Source of the DNA: Begonia masoniana
Lineage: Eukaryota; Streptophyta; Magnoliopsida; Cucurbitales; Begoniaceae
DNA length: 64,000 nucleotides
Reading direction: 5' to 3'
Assembly: GCA_022432975.1 (NCBI GenBank)
Contig: CM039508.1
Span: forward strand, 13,282,282 to 13,346,281
The notes below the pieces were generated by a model. The model was not told the DNA's origin and searched no databases. It worked only from the letters and a program-made list of their open reading frames with translations. A program made the position numbers and the translations under genes. Positions 27,183 through 37,611 of this stretch are shown piece after piece. Within the stretch, counting starts at the first letter, position 1; every line of letters begins with the position of its first letter.

Positions 27183-30100
27183 TTCTCCCGCTCATGAAAA
27201 GGATTCGTCCTCGAATCTGGACCTACATAGAAAGGAGAGAGGTCTGACACATTAAAAGTAGTGCTCACGTGACAATAGTCTGGTAGATCAATGATATATG
27301 CATTATCATTAATTTTTTTCAAAACTTGGAATGGTCCATCTCCCCGAGGATTTAGTTTACACTTTCTTTGTTGGGGAAAACGTTCTTTACGAAAATGAAC
27401 CCAAACCAAATCTTCTCGTTGAAAAGTGATGTGCTTTCTTCCTTTGTTTGCATGGGTAGCAGCTTGCGCATTCCGTTTGAGGATATGCTGACGTGCTTCT
27501 TCATGAAGTTTCTTTATCAATTCTGCCTTCTTCTTCCCATCTAGGCTAATGGTCTCATTAATAGGCAATGGAAGTAAATCCAATGGAGTTAACGGATTAA
27601 AACCATAAACAATTTCAAAAGGTGAATAAGAAGTAGAAGAATGCATTGTTCTATTGTAAGCAAACTCAATAAAAGGAATACAATCTTCCCATGATTTTAA
27701 ATGGTTCTTTATTACTGCTCGTAAAAGAGTTCCTAGGGTCCTGTTTACAACCTCGGTTTGTCCATCGATTTGTGGGTGAGAAGTAGTAGAAAATAGCAAA
27801 GTTGTCCCTAACTTACCCCACAAAACTCGCCAAAAATGGCTAAGAAACTTAACATCTCTATCACTAACTATTGTTTTTGGAACACCATGAAGACGAACTA
27901 CTTCCTTAAAGAATAACTGAGCTATATGAGTGGCATCATCTGTTTTATTACATGGGATAAAATGTGCCATCTTTGAAAATCTATCCACCACAACAAAAAT
28001 TGAATCTTTTCCATTTTTTGTTCTTGGTAACCCTAACACAAAATCCATAGAAACATCAGTCCAAGGATGACAAGGAACAGGTAAAGCCTGGTACAATCCA
28101 TGAGGTTTGACTCTAGATTTGGCTTTTCTACAAGTTATGCATCTATTACAAATTCTCTCTACATCCCTCTTCATATGTGGCCAAAAGAAATGTTCTTTCA
28201 AAATTTCTAAGGTCTTAAGAATCCCAAACTGTCCCATAAGACCCCCCCCCCCCCCCCCATGTGACTCTCGAACAAGCAATTCACGCAAAGAGCATTGTGG
28301 AATGCAAAGTCTATTTTCCCGAAACAAATATCCTTCTTGTTTATAAAATTTTTCAAAAGGTTTTGTTTCTGTGGATTCAAACCAAGTTGAAAAGTAAGGA
28401 TCCTTTGGGTATAATTCTTTGATGTGCTCAAAACCCAAAAATTTAGTGGAAAGGGTAGAAAGAAGAACATACCTTCGAGATAAAGCATCAGCTACAATAT
28501 TGTCTTTACCTTGTTTGTATTGGATGGTATATGGAAACATTTCAATAAATTCAATCCAGCGAGCATGTCTTCGATTCAACTTACCTTGACCCTTTAAGTG
28601 CTTCAATGATTCATGGTCGGTATGAATGACAAATTCCTTAGACCACAAGTAATGTTGCCAAGTTTCTAGAGCTCTCACCAATGCATAAAGTTCTTTGTCA
28701 TAGGTAGAGTAATTCAAAGCAGCTCCATTAAGTTTCTCACTGAAATAGGCAATGGGTCTCTTGTCTTGCATGAGTACGGCACCTATACCAATACCGGAAA
28801 CATCACATTCGATTTCAAAGGTTTTGGAAAAATCTGGTAAGAGAAGTAAAGGAGCAGTACTTAACTTTTCTTTTAAGGTGTTGAAAGCCTTTTCTTGTGA
28901 ATCACCCCATTTGAATCCAACACTTTTCTTGATAATTTCTGTCAATGGAGTAGCAATGGTGCTGAAGTTTGGAACAAACCTTCGATAGAATCCAGCCAAA
29001 CCATGGAAACTTCTAACTTCAGTGATGTTAGTGGGCGTGGGTCAATCTTTAATAGCCTTAACTTTCTCTTCATCTACTTCTACACCTTTGGAACTTACAA
29101 CAAAACCAAGAAACTCAACCTTGTCTTTGCAAAAGCTGCACTTTTTAGAGTTAGCAAACAACTTTTCATGTTTCAAAACATTAAGCACACATCTCAGGTG
29201 TTCAATATGTTCATTCAAGTGTTTGTTGTAAACTAGAATATCATCAAAATAAATAACAACAAATTTTCCAATGTAAGCACGCAAAACATGATTCATTAAA
29301 CGCATAAAAGTACTTGGTGCGTTAGTCAACCCGAAAGGCATTACTAGCCACTCATACAAGCCATGTTTTGTTTTGAAAGTAGTTTTCCATTCATCACCTT
29401 CTTGCATCCGAATTTGATGATAACCACTTTTTAAATCAATCTTTGAAAAGATAATGGAACCATTCAATTCATCTAACATGTCATCCAATCGAGGTATGGG
29501 ATGTCAATACTTTACCGTTATTTTATTGATTGCTCGGCAATCGACGCACATTCTCCAAGTTCCATCTTTCTTGGGGACCAACAAGACAGGAACCGCACAT
29601 GGACTCATGCTTTCTCGAATATGTCCTTTGGCTAGCAGCTCTTCAACTTGCCTTTGAAGTTCCTTTGTTTCTTCTGGATTACTTCGATAGGCGGGTCGAT
29701 TAGGAATGGTAGCTCCTGGAATGAAATCAATTCGATGCTCAATGCCTCTTATTGGTGGCAATCCTGGTGACATTTCCTCAAGAAAGACATCTTTAAATTC
29801 CTGCAAAAGAGCAACTGCTACAGTAGGCAAAGGATTATCAGGATTAGTTGTTAAGAAATAAGCCTCTTTGTACAAGATCAACATCATTGTTTTTTCTGAT
29901 TTGAAGGCACTCTTAATCTCTCTATCTTTTGCAAGGAAATTCACTGCCTTTTTTTCTTTTTCAAGTGGAACCTGACTCTTTTCCCTCTTCTTCTCACATT
30001 TTCTCTCTTCTCTCTCACTTTCTTTTGAACGCGCATGCTCACTCTCACATTGTTTTGTATTAGCTGTGACAGATGTTTTAATTTGGCATTGCTCTTCGAA

Positions 30101-31741
30101 AACTTGATGGGGTGGTAGCGGAGCTAGAGTAATACTTCGTCCATCCTTGGTAAAGCTGTACCGATTCTTGTATCCATCATGGGTGGTGCGTCTGTCAAAT
30201 TGCCATGGTCTTCCAAGCAATATATGACTTGCTTGCATAGGAACAACATCACAAAGAACTTCATCTGAATATTTGCCAATTGAAAATGAGACAAGAACTT
30301 GTTTTGTTACCTTCATTTCTCCACTTTCATTGAGCCATTGGAGACGATATGGTCGAGGGTGTTTTAGAGTCTTTAATCCAAGCTTGTCCACCATCATCTT
30401 ACTTGCAACATTCACACAACTTCCTCCATCATTGATTAAACCACAAACCTTTTCTTTAACATGGCAGCGCGTATAGAAAATGTTTTCACGTTGTTGACTG
30501 TCATCATCTTCTATAGTTTGAACATGGAGGGTTCGAAGAACTACTAAGGCTTGGCCAACAACTGCATGTTCGGTATCACTAGCTTTTTCAAGTGGTGGCA
30601 TAACTTCATTGTCACTTTCTTCTTCAGAAACAATATCCCCATTATTTAACAAAATCATAGTTCTTTTATTTTGGCATTGTGAAGAAATATGACCAATTCC
30701 ATGACATTTAAAACACTTTATATCTCGATTTCTCTGGGTTGGGGTATAACTTGTACCTTTTTCAACCTGCTTGGCCATCACTTTTTCATCTTTTGGCTTG
30801 AAAGTCGACTGCTCTTCTTGCCTTAGAGTAGAGTTCCATTTTGACTTCCCACTCAAAGAAGTAAAAGTTTCTTGCTTGGAGGTTGATCTTCCTCCTCTTT
30901 TGAGCTGCCTTTCAACCTTCATGGCCATGTGGACAACCTCTTCAAGTTCCACGTAGTGCTGTAATTCTACAATATTTGCAATTTTACGATTGAGACTACA
31001 AATGAACCGAGCCATGGTTGCTTCTCGATCTTCCTCAACATTGGCACGAATCATGGATATTTCCATCTCTTTATGGTACTCTTCAACAGATTTTGAACCA
31101 TGTTTAAGGCTTTGTAATTTTAAGTGTAAATCTCTATAATAATGTGAAGGAACAAACCTTTGTCTCATGACAGCTTTCATGTCTTCCCAATTGTCGATTG
31201 GAATTTCTCTATTTCTTCGTTTGGTTAGGAGCACTTGGTCCCACCAAGCAATTGCGTAATCAGTGAAAGAAACAGCTGCAAGTTTAACTTTTTTTTCCTC
31301 CGAATAGGTATGGCAATAAAAAACAAGTTCAACCTTTCGTTCCCATTCAATGTAAACGTCCGGGTCATTTTTACCTTGAAATGATGGGATAGAGAGTTTA
31401 ATCGCACCTGTGTTGTTGTTGGTAAAATTTCATTCTCGGTATTGACGTCTTTGTCTTGGCCTATGATCTCTTTCTCTTCTTATGGAGGCTACTTCGTCAA
31501 AATCTTCATACTCTTCAGCATAATCGCCCATGGGATTAACTGCAGTAAAGAATGGTCGTCTAGTTGGCTGTCTTTCTTGGGACATGGCACCGTGTTGAAT
31601 TTGATTAATGCATTCATCACTACGATCCAATCGATCACGAATCTCTTCAAATTGGACGTTCATCCTCTGGAATTGTTGCTGCATGGCTTGGATGACCAAA
31701 TTGTTATCCATTGGCGTTGCTTCACCTTCTCTTTCAGACAT
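26975..31741 (-). pseudogene. gag-pol polyprotein of Ty3/gypsy element A, three premature stops
   Basis: One continuous reading frame of about 1,588 codons with only three in-frame stops (TGA at 31430-31432, 29504-29506 and 29042-29044) and no frameshift. The start is the ATG at 31741 (MSEREGEATPMD). In order: a gag N-terminal coiled region (MQQQFQRMNVQFEEIRDRL); gag core (YAIAWWDQ, FVPSHYYRDL, VEEYHKEME); CCHC zinc knuckle (CFKCHGIGHISSQC); protease-like DGGSC; reverse transcriptase ([18 protein letters not shown], then YFDD at 29240-29251); RNase H (HTDHESL, ADALSRR); integrase zinc finger (CNRCITC), DDE core ([22 protein letters not shown]) and C-terminal block ([16 protein letters not shown]). 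There is no chromodomain; it ends with a [10 protein letters not shown] tail encoded inside the 3' LTR. The usual second zinc-finger histidine appears as Gln (MGQFG) beside a 17-C run. All stops are consistent with C-to-T/G-to-A changes. Formerly autonomous, now inactive. Confidence 0.92.
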
Positions 31742-31783
31742 GCTGTAGAATCAGTGTAAAAGTGTAAAGAAAAGGACCTCACC
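31742..31783 (-). other. remnant of element A leader
   Basis: These 42 bp separate the gag ATG of element A from a TRIM LTR end. No primer binding site follows that LTR on the minus strand here, so the LTR is not element A's own 5' LTR. The TRIM most likely sits in A's 5' leader, and the true 5' LTR is gone. Confidence 0.5.
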
Positions 31784-31896
31784 TGATAAGGCACAGAACC
31801 CTAACTCCATCCAAAAGCGCACTTAATGGGGGAGGTTTGACCCTGCCCTTATATCCTGTGCCAGGAGACACTCCATTTCCGATGTGGGACATATCA
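31784..31896 (-). mobile_element. TRIM LTR (3' copy of minus-strand TRIM)
   Basis: 113 bp, on the minus strand TGATATGTCCCAC...GTGCCTTATCA, with TGATA/TATCA inverted ends. It differs at about one position from the LTR at 32141-32253. It lies immediately after the polypurine tract AAGGGGGTGGGGA (minus strand, 31897-31909). Confidence 0.85.
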
Positions 31897-31988
31897 TCCC
31901 CACCCCCTTGAGACCCGACCGCCTCGGTCGGCAATCTGTCGAACCTCAAGCGACACCGGGGAACAGAGATGGTGGCTCTGATACCAAA
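31897..31988 (-). mobile_element. TRIM internal domain with PBS and PPT
   Basis: Only 92 bp. On the minus strand it opens TTTGGTATCAGAGCC (primer site for initiator Met-tRNA, 31975-31986) and closes with AAGGGGGTGGGGA (31897-31909). It has no coding capacity. LTR + PBS + 92 bp + PPT + LTR is the defining layout of a terminal-repeat retrotransposon in miniature, which depends on proteins from other elements. Confidence 0.85.
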
Positions 31989-32141
31989 TGATAAGGCACA
32001 GAACCCTAACTCCACCCAAAAGCGCACTTAATGGGGGAGGTTTGACCCTGCCCTTATATCCTGTGCACCCAAAAGCGCACTTAATGGGGGAGGTTTGACC
32101 CTGCCCTTATATCCTGTGCCAGGAGACACTCCATTTCCGAT
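31989..32141 (-). mobile_element. rearranged 5' LTR of minus-strand TRIM
   Basis: The same 113-bp LTR, but with a 53-bp internal tandem duplication (32014-32066 and 32067-32119, unit starting ACCCAAAAGCGC) and lacking its outermost ~13 bp. It then runs directly into an oppositely oriented LTR copy at 32141, giving a fold-back. Confidence 0.8.
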
Positions 32142-32229
32142 GATATGTCCCACATCGGAAATGGAGTGTCTCCTGGCACAGGATATAAGGGCAGGGTCAA
32201 ACCTCCCCCATTAAGTGCGCTTTTGGGTG
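32066..32229. repeat. 76-bp inverted repeat formed by head-to-head TRIM LTRs
   Basis: Arms 32066-32141 and 32154-32229 are reverse complements by eye, with a 12-nt loop (32142-32153). It is the pivot between the minus-strand element A/TRIM side and the plus-strand element B side. Confidence 0.85.
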
Positions 32230-32253
32230 GAGTTAGGGTTCTGTGCCTTATCA
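32141..32253 (+). mobile_element. 113-bp TRIM-type LTR serving as 5' LTR of element B
   Basis: TGATATG...CTTATCA. It is followed after 3 bp by a primer site and then by a gypsy-like leader rather than the TRIM internal domain. It matches the LTR at 37294-37406 except for one base (CCCCCATTAAG versus CCCCCCTTAAG). Confidence 0.85.
32147..32188 (+). promoter_or_regulatory. snRNA-type upstream sequence element plus TATA box in the TRIM LTR
   Basis: GTCCCACATCG at 32147-32157 matches the plant snRNA USE consensus RTCCCACATCG exactly. TATAA at 32184-32188 lies 26 bp downstream. From memory, plant Pol III snRNA genes place USE and TATA about 23-26 bp apart and Pol II snRNA genes about 10 bp further. 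The same pair occurs at 37300-37310 and 37337-37341. The LTR at 37499 has lost the last G of the element. Confidence 0.55.
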
Positions 32254-32256
32254 TTT

Positions 32257-32268
32257 TGGTATCAGAGC
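32257..32268 (+). other. primer binding site of element B
   Basis: TGGTATCAGAGC, complementary to the 3' end of plant initiator Met-tRNA, 3 bp after the 5' LTR. The sequence that follows (GTTGGTTCTAC) differs from the TRIM internal domain (CACCATCTCTG). Confidence 0.85.
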
Positions 32269-33846
32269 GTTGGTTCTACAAATTGGGTACTATCTATCTT
32301 TTTTTTTTTTGTTTCTTTGTAATCGTTGTTTGAATCTATCGCTCCTTTAAAAAAAAAAATTGTCAAATTCCTCTCCTCAATCTTCTTTTGGTGTTGGTGT
32401 CTTTTCATATTCTGTTTGTGTCTTTTCATATTCTGTTGGTGTCTTTTCATATTCTGTTTGTCTTTACACATTCCATTCTTAAATCTTCCTTGTAGTGGTG
32501 ACTTTTCATTTCTGTTTGTCTCTCTATGTTTGTAGGCCACAAAATTCATTTATTGTTGTTGGTTACTTCTTGATTAAGCTGCTACAAAACAAAAAGAACA
32601 AAAATAGAAAAAAAAAAGAAGAATTTTCGTGCAAAAAAAAAAAAAAAAAAAAAAATTTCGAACTTATATATTCGTGAAAAAAAAAAAAATTCTGAAATTA
32701 TATATTCGTGAAAAAAAAAAAAGAAAAAAAAAAGAAAAAAAAAAAAAAAATTCTGAAATTATATATTCGTGAAAAAAAAAAAAATTCTGAAATTATATAT
32801 TCGTGAAAAAAAAAAAAATTCTGAAATTATATATTCGTGAAAAAAAAAAAAATTCTGAAATTATATATTCGTGAAAAAAAAAAAAATTCTGAAATTATAT
32901 ATTCGTGAAAAAAAAAAAAGAAAAAAAAAAGAAAAAAAAAAGAAAAAAAAAAGAAAAAAAAAAGAAAAAAAAAAGAAAAAAAAAAGAAAAAAAAAAAAAA
33001 TTCTGAAATTATATATTCGTGAAAAAAAAAAAAATTCTGAAATTATATATTCGTGAAAAAAAAAAAAGAAAAAAAAAAGAAAAAAAAAAGAAAAAAAAAA
33101 GAAAAAAAAAAGAAAAAAAAAAGAAAAAAAAAAGAAAAAAAAAAGAAAAAAAAAAAAATTCTGAAATTATATATTCGTGAAAAAAAAAAAAATTCTGAAA
33201 TTATATATTCGTGAAAAAAAAAAAAATTCTGAAATTATATATTCGTGAAAAAAAAAAAAAATTCTGAAATTATATATTCGTGAAAAAAAAAAAAAAATTC
33301 TGAAATTATATATTCGTGAAAAAAAAAAAAATTCTGAAATTATATATTCGTGAAAAAAAAAAAAATTCTGAAATTATATATTCGTGAAAAAAAAAAAAAT
33401 TCTGAAATTATATATTCGTGAAAAAAAAAAAAAAAAAATTCTGAAATTATATATTCGTGAAAAAAAAAAAAAAATTCTGAAATTATATATTCGTGAAAAA
33501 AAAAAAAATTCTGAAATTATATATTCGTGAAAAAAAAAAAAATTCTGAAATTATATATTCGTGAAAAAAAAAAAAAAATTCTGAAATTATATATTCGTGA
33601 AAAAAAAAAAAATTCTGAAATTATATATTCGTGAAAAAAAAAAAAAATTCTGAAATTATATATTCGTGAAAAAAATACTAGGCAAGACTAGAGTTAAAGG
33701 CAAGAGAGAGAGATCATTAAAAAAAAGGCAAAAGTAGAGTGAAACACATTATTCTGAGTGTAAACACGTGAGGGAGTGTGTGAGACTTCATTGTTTTATA
33801 TTAAACGTAATTCTGACTTATTTTTTCAAGTGTTTTGTATTGCAAA
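32269..33846 (+). repeat. element B leader with three 21-bp repeats and a long A-rich minisatellite
   Basis: This is the non-coding 5' leader between the primer site and gag. 32398-32460 holds three copies of a 21-bp unit (TGTCTTTTCATATTCTGTTTG). From about 32633 to 33676 there are roughly 25 copies of TTCTGAAATTATATATTCGTG, each followed by 11-18 A residues, with two blocks of GAAAAAAAAAA runs (32890-33000, 33055-33157). A non-repetitive stretch leads to the gag ATG at 33847. Lysine-rich ORFs here are low-complexity artefacts. Confidence 0.85.
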
Positions 33847-36800
33847 ATGTCAGGAAATCAATCAGAAGCATATGGGGTAAATGGAGGAAGAGAAGAGAAT
33901 ATTAGTCAAGAAATCAGAGGCAGCATATCGATATACAAAAACTTTGAGAGCAACTGCAACAACAATTCGCAAGGATGATGGAAGAATGACAGGATGGAGA
34001 GAAACGATGGAAGAAGTTAGGAGAGAGAACGAATTGTTGGACCACGAAATGAACCTAGACGAGCAAGGGGAAATGGACATGAAAATGTGAGGGCGGCTGA
34101 TATGGATGAGTACATGGATGATGGAGATTATGTTGGATACAATGATGAACTTGACTATGAGCAAGGATACATTGAAAGGGATGTTGGTCAAAGAGGACGA
34201 CGCAGACATCATCGAGGAGGTCATGCTGTTCGAAATTGGGAAAGAGTTGATAGAAACTTGGGAAGTATTAAAATGAAGATTCCATCATTTCAAGGTAAAC
34301 CTGATCCAGAAGTTATTTAGAGTGGGAAAAGAAAATGGAGTTAGTTTTGATTGTCATCACTATTCTGAGGAGAAGAAGGTAAAGTTGGCAGTGACTGAAT
34401 TTTGTGACTATGCAATATCTTGGTGGGATCAATTGGTGTCATCTCGGAGGAGGAATGGGGAAAGACCTGTGGAGACTTGGAATGAGTTGAAAAGTCTGAT
34501 GAGAAAACGGTTTGTTCCTGATCATTATTATAGAGACCTACATCGCAAGTTGCATGGGCTGTTTCAAGGGTCTAGAACAGTCGAAGATTATCACAAAGAG
34601 ATGGAGACTATTATGACTAGATTAGATATTGAGGAAGACAGAGAGGTTACCATGGCACGATTTCTGAATGGATTACACAAGGATATAGCACACGTAGTGG
34701 AGTTGCATCATTTTGTGGAGTTGGAAGATTTAGTACACAAGGCTATCTTGGTAGAGCGACAACTCAAATTTAAAGGGGCAACAAAGAACATTGTGGGATC
34801 AAGTGCGAGGCCAAGTTGGAGTAGGGACTACAAAGGCGACAAACTCAACTCTAAACCTAATTCTGAGCAACCTAGGTTTAAAAAAGAAGTGCCTAAATCA
34901 GCACCTAAAGATGGGGGCCAATCTAGTAGAAGTCGGGATATTAAATGCTATAAGTGTTTGGGTTTAGGTCACATAGCCTCGGAATGTCCCAATAGGCGCG
35001 TAATGTTATTACAAGAAGATGGAGAGATAGCTAGTGAGAGTGAAGTGGAGACTATGACACCGGAATTAGAGGATGACAACAAAGATAATGAAGGGATAGA
35101 GTATGCTGTAGAAGGAGAAATTTTAGTAGTTCGTCGAGCTCTTGCTTCACAAGTCAATGGAGATGACAAAGAACAGCAAAGAGAGAATATTTTTCATACT
35201 CGATGTCACATGAATGGTAAGGTTTGCAGTTTGATAATTGATGGTGGAAGTTGTACTAATGTGGCCAGTACGATTTTAGTAGAGAAATTGAAGCTTCCAT
35301 TGATCAAGCACCCTAAACCATACAGATTGTAATGGTTAAGTGAATGTGGAGAAATGAAGGTTAATAAACAAGTGTTGATCTCCTTTTCCATTGGAAGGTA
35401 TCATGATGAGATTTTATGTGATGTAGTTCCAATGCAGGCTGGTCATATTCTTTTGGGAAGACCGTGGCAATACGATCGAAAGGTTAGCCACGATGGATTC
35501 AAGAATCGATATACTTTTGAAAAGGAAGGAAGAGTTATCACACTTGTTCCATTGTCACCCAGACAAGTTCTAGAAGATCAACTACGTCTTCAATGTGAGA
35601 GAGAAAAATGGAGTGGAAATAAGAGAGAAAATATGAGTGAAAATAAGAATGAAGAACAGAGAGAAAAAGTGAGAGAAAATCAGAATGGATTGAGAAATGA
35701 AAAGAAAAAGAGTGAGGAAGGGAGTAAGAACAAAAAAAATGTGATTCTATATTTGAAAGAGAGAGAAGTAAGAAAAGCATTATTGGCAAGGCATCATATC
35801 TTACTCTTAGTGCCTAAGGAGAATTATCTAACTTTTGATGTTTCTTGCTTGCCTAGTGTATTTGTTTCTTTGTTACAGGATTATGAAGATGTGTTTCCTG
35901 AAGATACGCCGGCTGGATTACCACCCGTAAGGGGTATCGAGCACCATATAGATTTTGTTCCAGGAGCTGTTATTCCTAATCGTCCAGCTTATCGAAGTAA
36001 TCCAGAGGAGACAAAAGAATTGCAGAGACAAGTGGAAGAGCTAATGACTAAAGGATTCGTACGAGAGAGTATGAGCCCATGTGCAGTACCAGTTCTTCTA
36101 GTTCCAAAAAAAGATGGGAGTTGGCGAATGTGTGTTGATTGCAGAGCTATAAACAACATCACGGTAAAGTATCGCTATCCCATACCTCGTTTAGATGACT
36201 TGTTAGATGAGTTGCATGATGCAAACATTTTTAGTAAAATCGATCTTAAAAGTGGATATCATCAAATTAGGATGAGAGAAGGAGATGAATGGAAAACAGC
36301 ATTTAAAACAAAGTTTGGCTTGTATGAATGGCTAGTTATGCCTTTTGGTTTAACAAATGCACCTAGCACTTTCATGCATTTAATGAATTATGTTTTAAGA
36401 GCATTCATTGGGAAGTTTGTTGTTGTGTATTTTGATGATATATTGATTTATAGTCGATCTGTTGATGAGCATGCTAAACATGTTAAATGTGTACTTGATG
36501 TTCTTAGAGAACAAAAATTGTATGCTAACCTTCAAAAGTGTGTGTTCTGTTTGGATAGTGTTGTTTTCCTTGGTTATGTGATTAGTGCTGATGGTATAAA
36601 GGTAGACAAGGAAAAGATTAAGGCAATCATGGATTGGCCAACACCTAAGTCAATCAAGGAGGTAAGAAGTTTTCATGGTTTGGCTTCATTTTATAGGCGT
36701 TTTGTTAAGAACTTCAGCACCATTGCTGCACCCCTCACTGAAGTTATTAAAAAGAATGTTGATTTTTATTGGGGAGAAGAACAAAGTAAGTCTTTTGAAT

Positions 36801-37245
36801 TAGTAAAAGAAAAATTGTGTACTGCACCAGTTCTAGCGTTGCCTAACTTTTCTGTTGCTTTTGAGCTTGAGTGTGATGCTTCAGGTGTTGGAATTGGAGC
36901 TGTATTAATACAAGAAAAGCGTCCTATAGCTTACTTTAGTGAGAAGTTAAGTGGAGCTGCATTGAATTATCCAACTTACGATAAGGAGTTATATGCATTG
37001 GTTCGATCTTTGGAAACATGGCAGCATTATTTATGGCCCAAGGAGTTCATTATCCACACTGATCATCAATCCTTGCGGCATTTGAAAAGTCAAAATAAGT
37101 TAAACAAAAGACATGCAAGGTGGATGCAGTTTATAGAGACGTTTCCATATGTAATAAAGTATAAACAAGGCAAGGAGAATGTTGTGGCAGATGCACTTTC
37201 TCGCAGGTACGCTCTATTGAATTCGTTGAGTGCTAAAATGATGAG
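33847..37245 (+). pseudogene. gag-protease-RT-RNase H of gypsy element B, integrase missing
   Basis: Gag starts at the ATG at 33847 (MSGNQSEAYG) and is broken by TGA at 33976-33978, TAG at 34018-34020, two apparent 1-nt T losses near 34313 and 34346, and TAA (Gln to stop) at 35330-35332. After that, pol is open. Visible: gag core (YAISWWDQ, FVPDHYYRDL, VEDYHKEME), CCHC knuckle (CYKCLGLGHIASEC), protease-like IIDGGSCTNVAS, a charged Lys/Glu linker at about 35580-35760, RT ([22 protein letters not shown] at 36428-36439), and RNase H ([32 protein letters not shown]). It is related to element A along its length but clearly diverged. Just after RNase H, at about 37245, where element A continues into integrase, the sequence switches to TRIM internal DNA, so zinc finger, DDE core and C-terminal domain are absent. 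The frame reads on through the TRIM to 37501 as meaningless sequence. It could not integrate by itself. Confidence 0.9.
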
Positions 37246-37293
37246 GTTCGACAGATTGCCGACCGAGGCGGTCGGGTCTCAAGGGGGTGGGGA
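37246..37293 (+). mobile_element. TRIM internal 3' part and polypurine tract fused to element B
   Basis: From about GAGGTTCGACAGATTG onward this is identical to the second half of the 92-bp TRIM internal domain, ending in the tract AAGGGGGTGGGGA at 37281-37293. The switch from pol is abrupt and has no LTR between. Confidence 0.85.
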
Positions 37294-37406
37294 TGATATG
37301 TCCCACATCGGAAATGGAGTGTCTCCTGGCACAGGATATAAGGGCAGGGTCAAACCTCCCCCCTTAAGTGCGCTTTTGGGTGGAGTTAGGGTTCTGTGCC
37401 TTATCA
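37294..37406 (+). mobile_element. 113-bp TRIM-type LTR serving as 3' LTR of element B
   Basis: TGATATG...CTTATCA, one mismatch to the LTR at 32141-32253. It also serves as 5' LTR of the TRIM unit that follows. Confidence 0.88.
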
Positions 37407-37498
37407 TTTGGTATCAGAGCCACCATCTCTGTTCCCCGGTGTCGCTTGAGGTTCGACAGATTGCCGACCGAGGCGGTCGGGTCTCAAGGGGGTGGGGA
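37407..37498 (+). mobile_element. TRIM internal domain (tandem TRIM unit)
   Basis: 92 bp with primer site at 37409-37420 and polypurine tract at the end (AAGGGGGTGGGGA, 37486-37498). Same sequence as the minus-strand copy at 31897-31988. It makes an LTR-internal-LTR-internal-LTR tandem with element B, as produced by recombination between LTRs. Confidence 0.88.
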
Positions 37499-37611
37499 TG
37501 ATATGTCCCACATCAGAAATGGAGTGTCTCCTGGCACAAGATATAAGGGCAAGGTCAAACCTCCCCCATTAAGTGCGCTTTTGGGTGGAGTTAGGGTTCT
37601 GTGCCTTATCA
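37499..37611 (+). mobile_element. outer 113-bp TRIM LTR
   Basis: It differs from the 32141 copy by three G-to-A changes (CATCAG, CAAGAT, GCAAGG), one of them in the USE-like motif. It is followed directly by reverse satellite (AAATGAGGTTGAG). No target-site duplicate is recognisable because the left partner end is rearranged. Confidence 0.88.

Noticed and set aside
32203..32240. Possible 5S-rRNA-like box in the TRIM LTR (TTAAGTGCGCTTTTGGG), as in Cassandra elements
   Set aside because: Only a short, imperfect resemblance; A and C box order and spacing are not recognisable.
32871..33056. Lysine-rich ORF in the A-rich leader
   Set aside because: Low-complexity translation of oligo-A runs.
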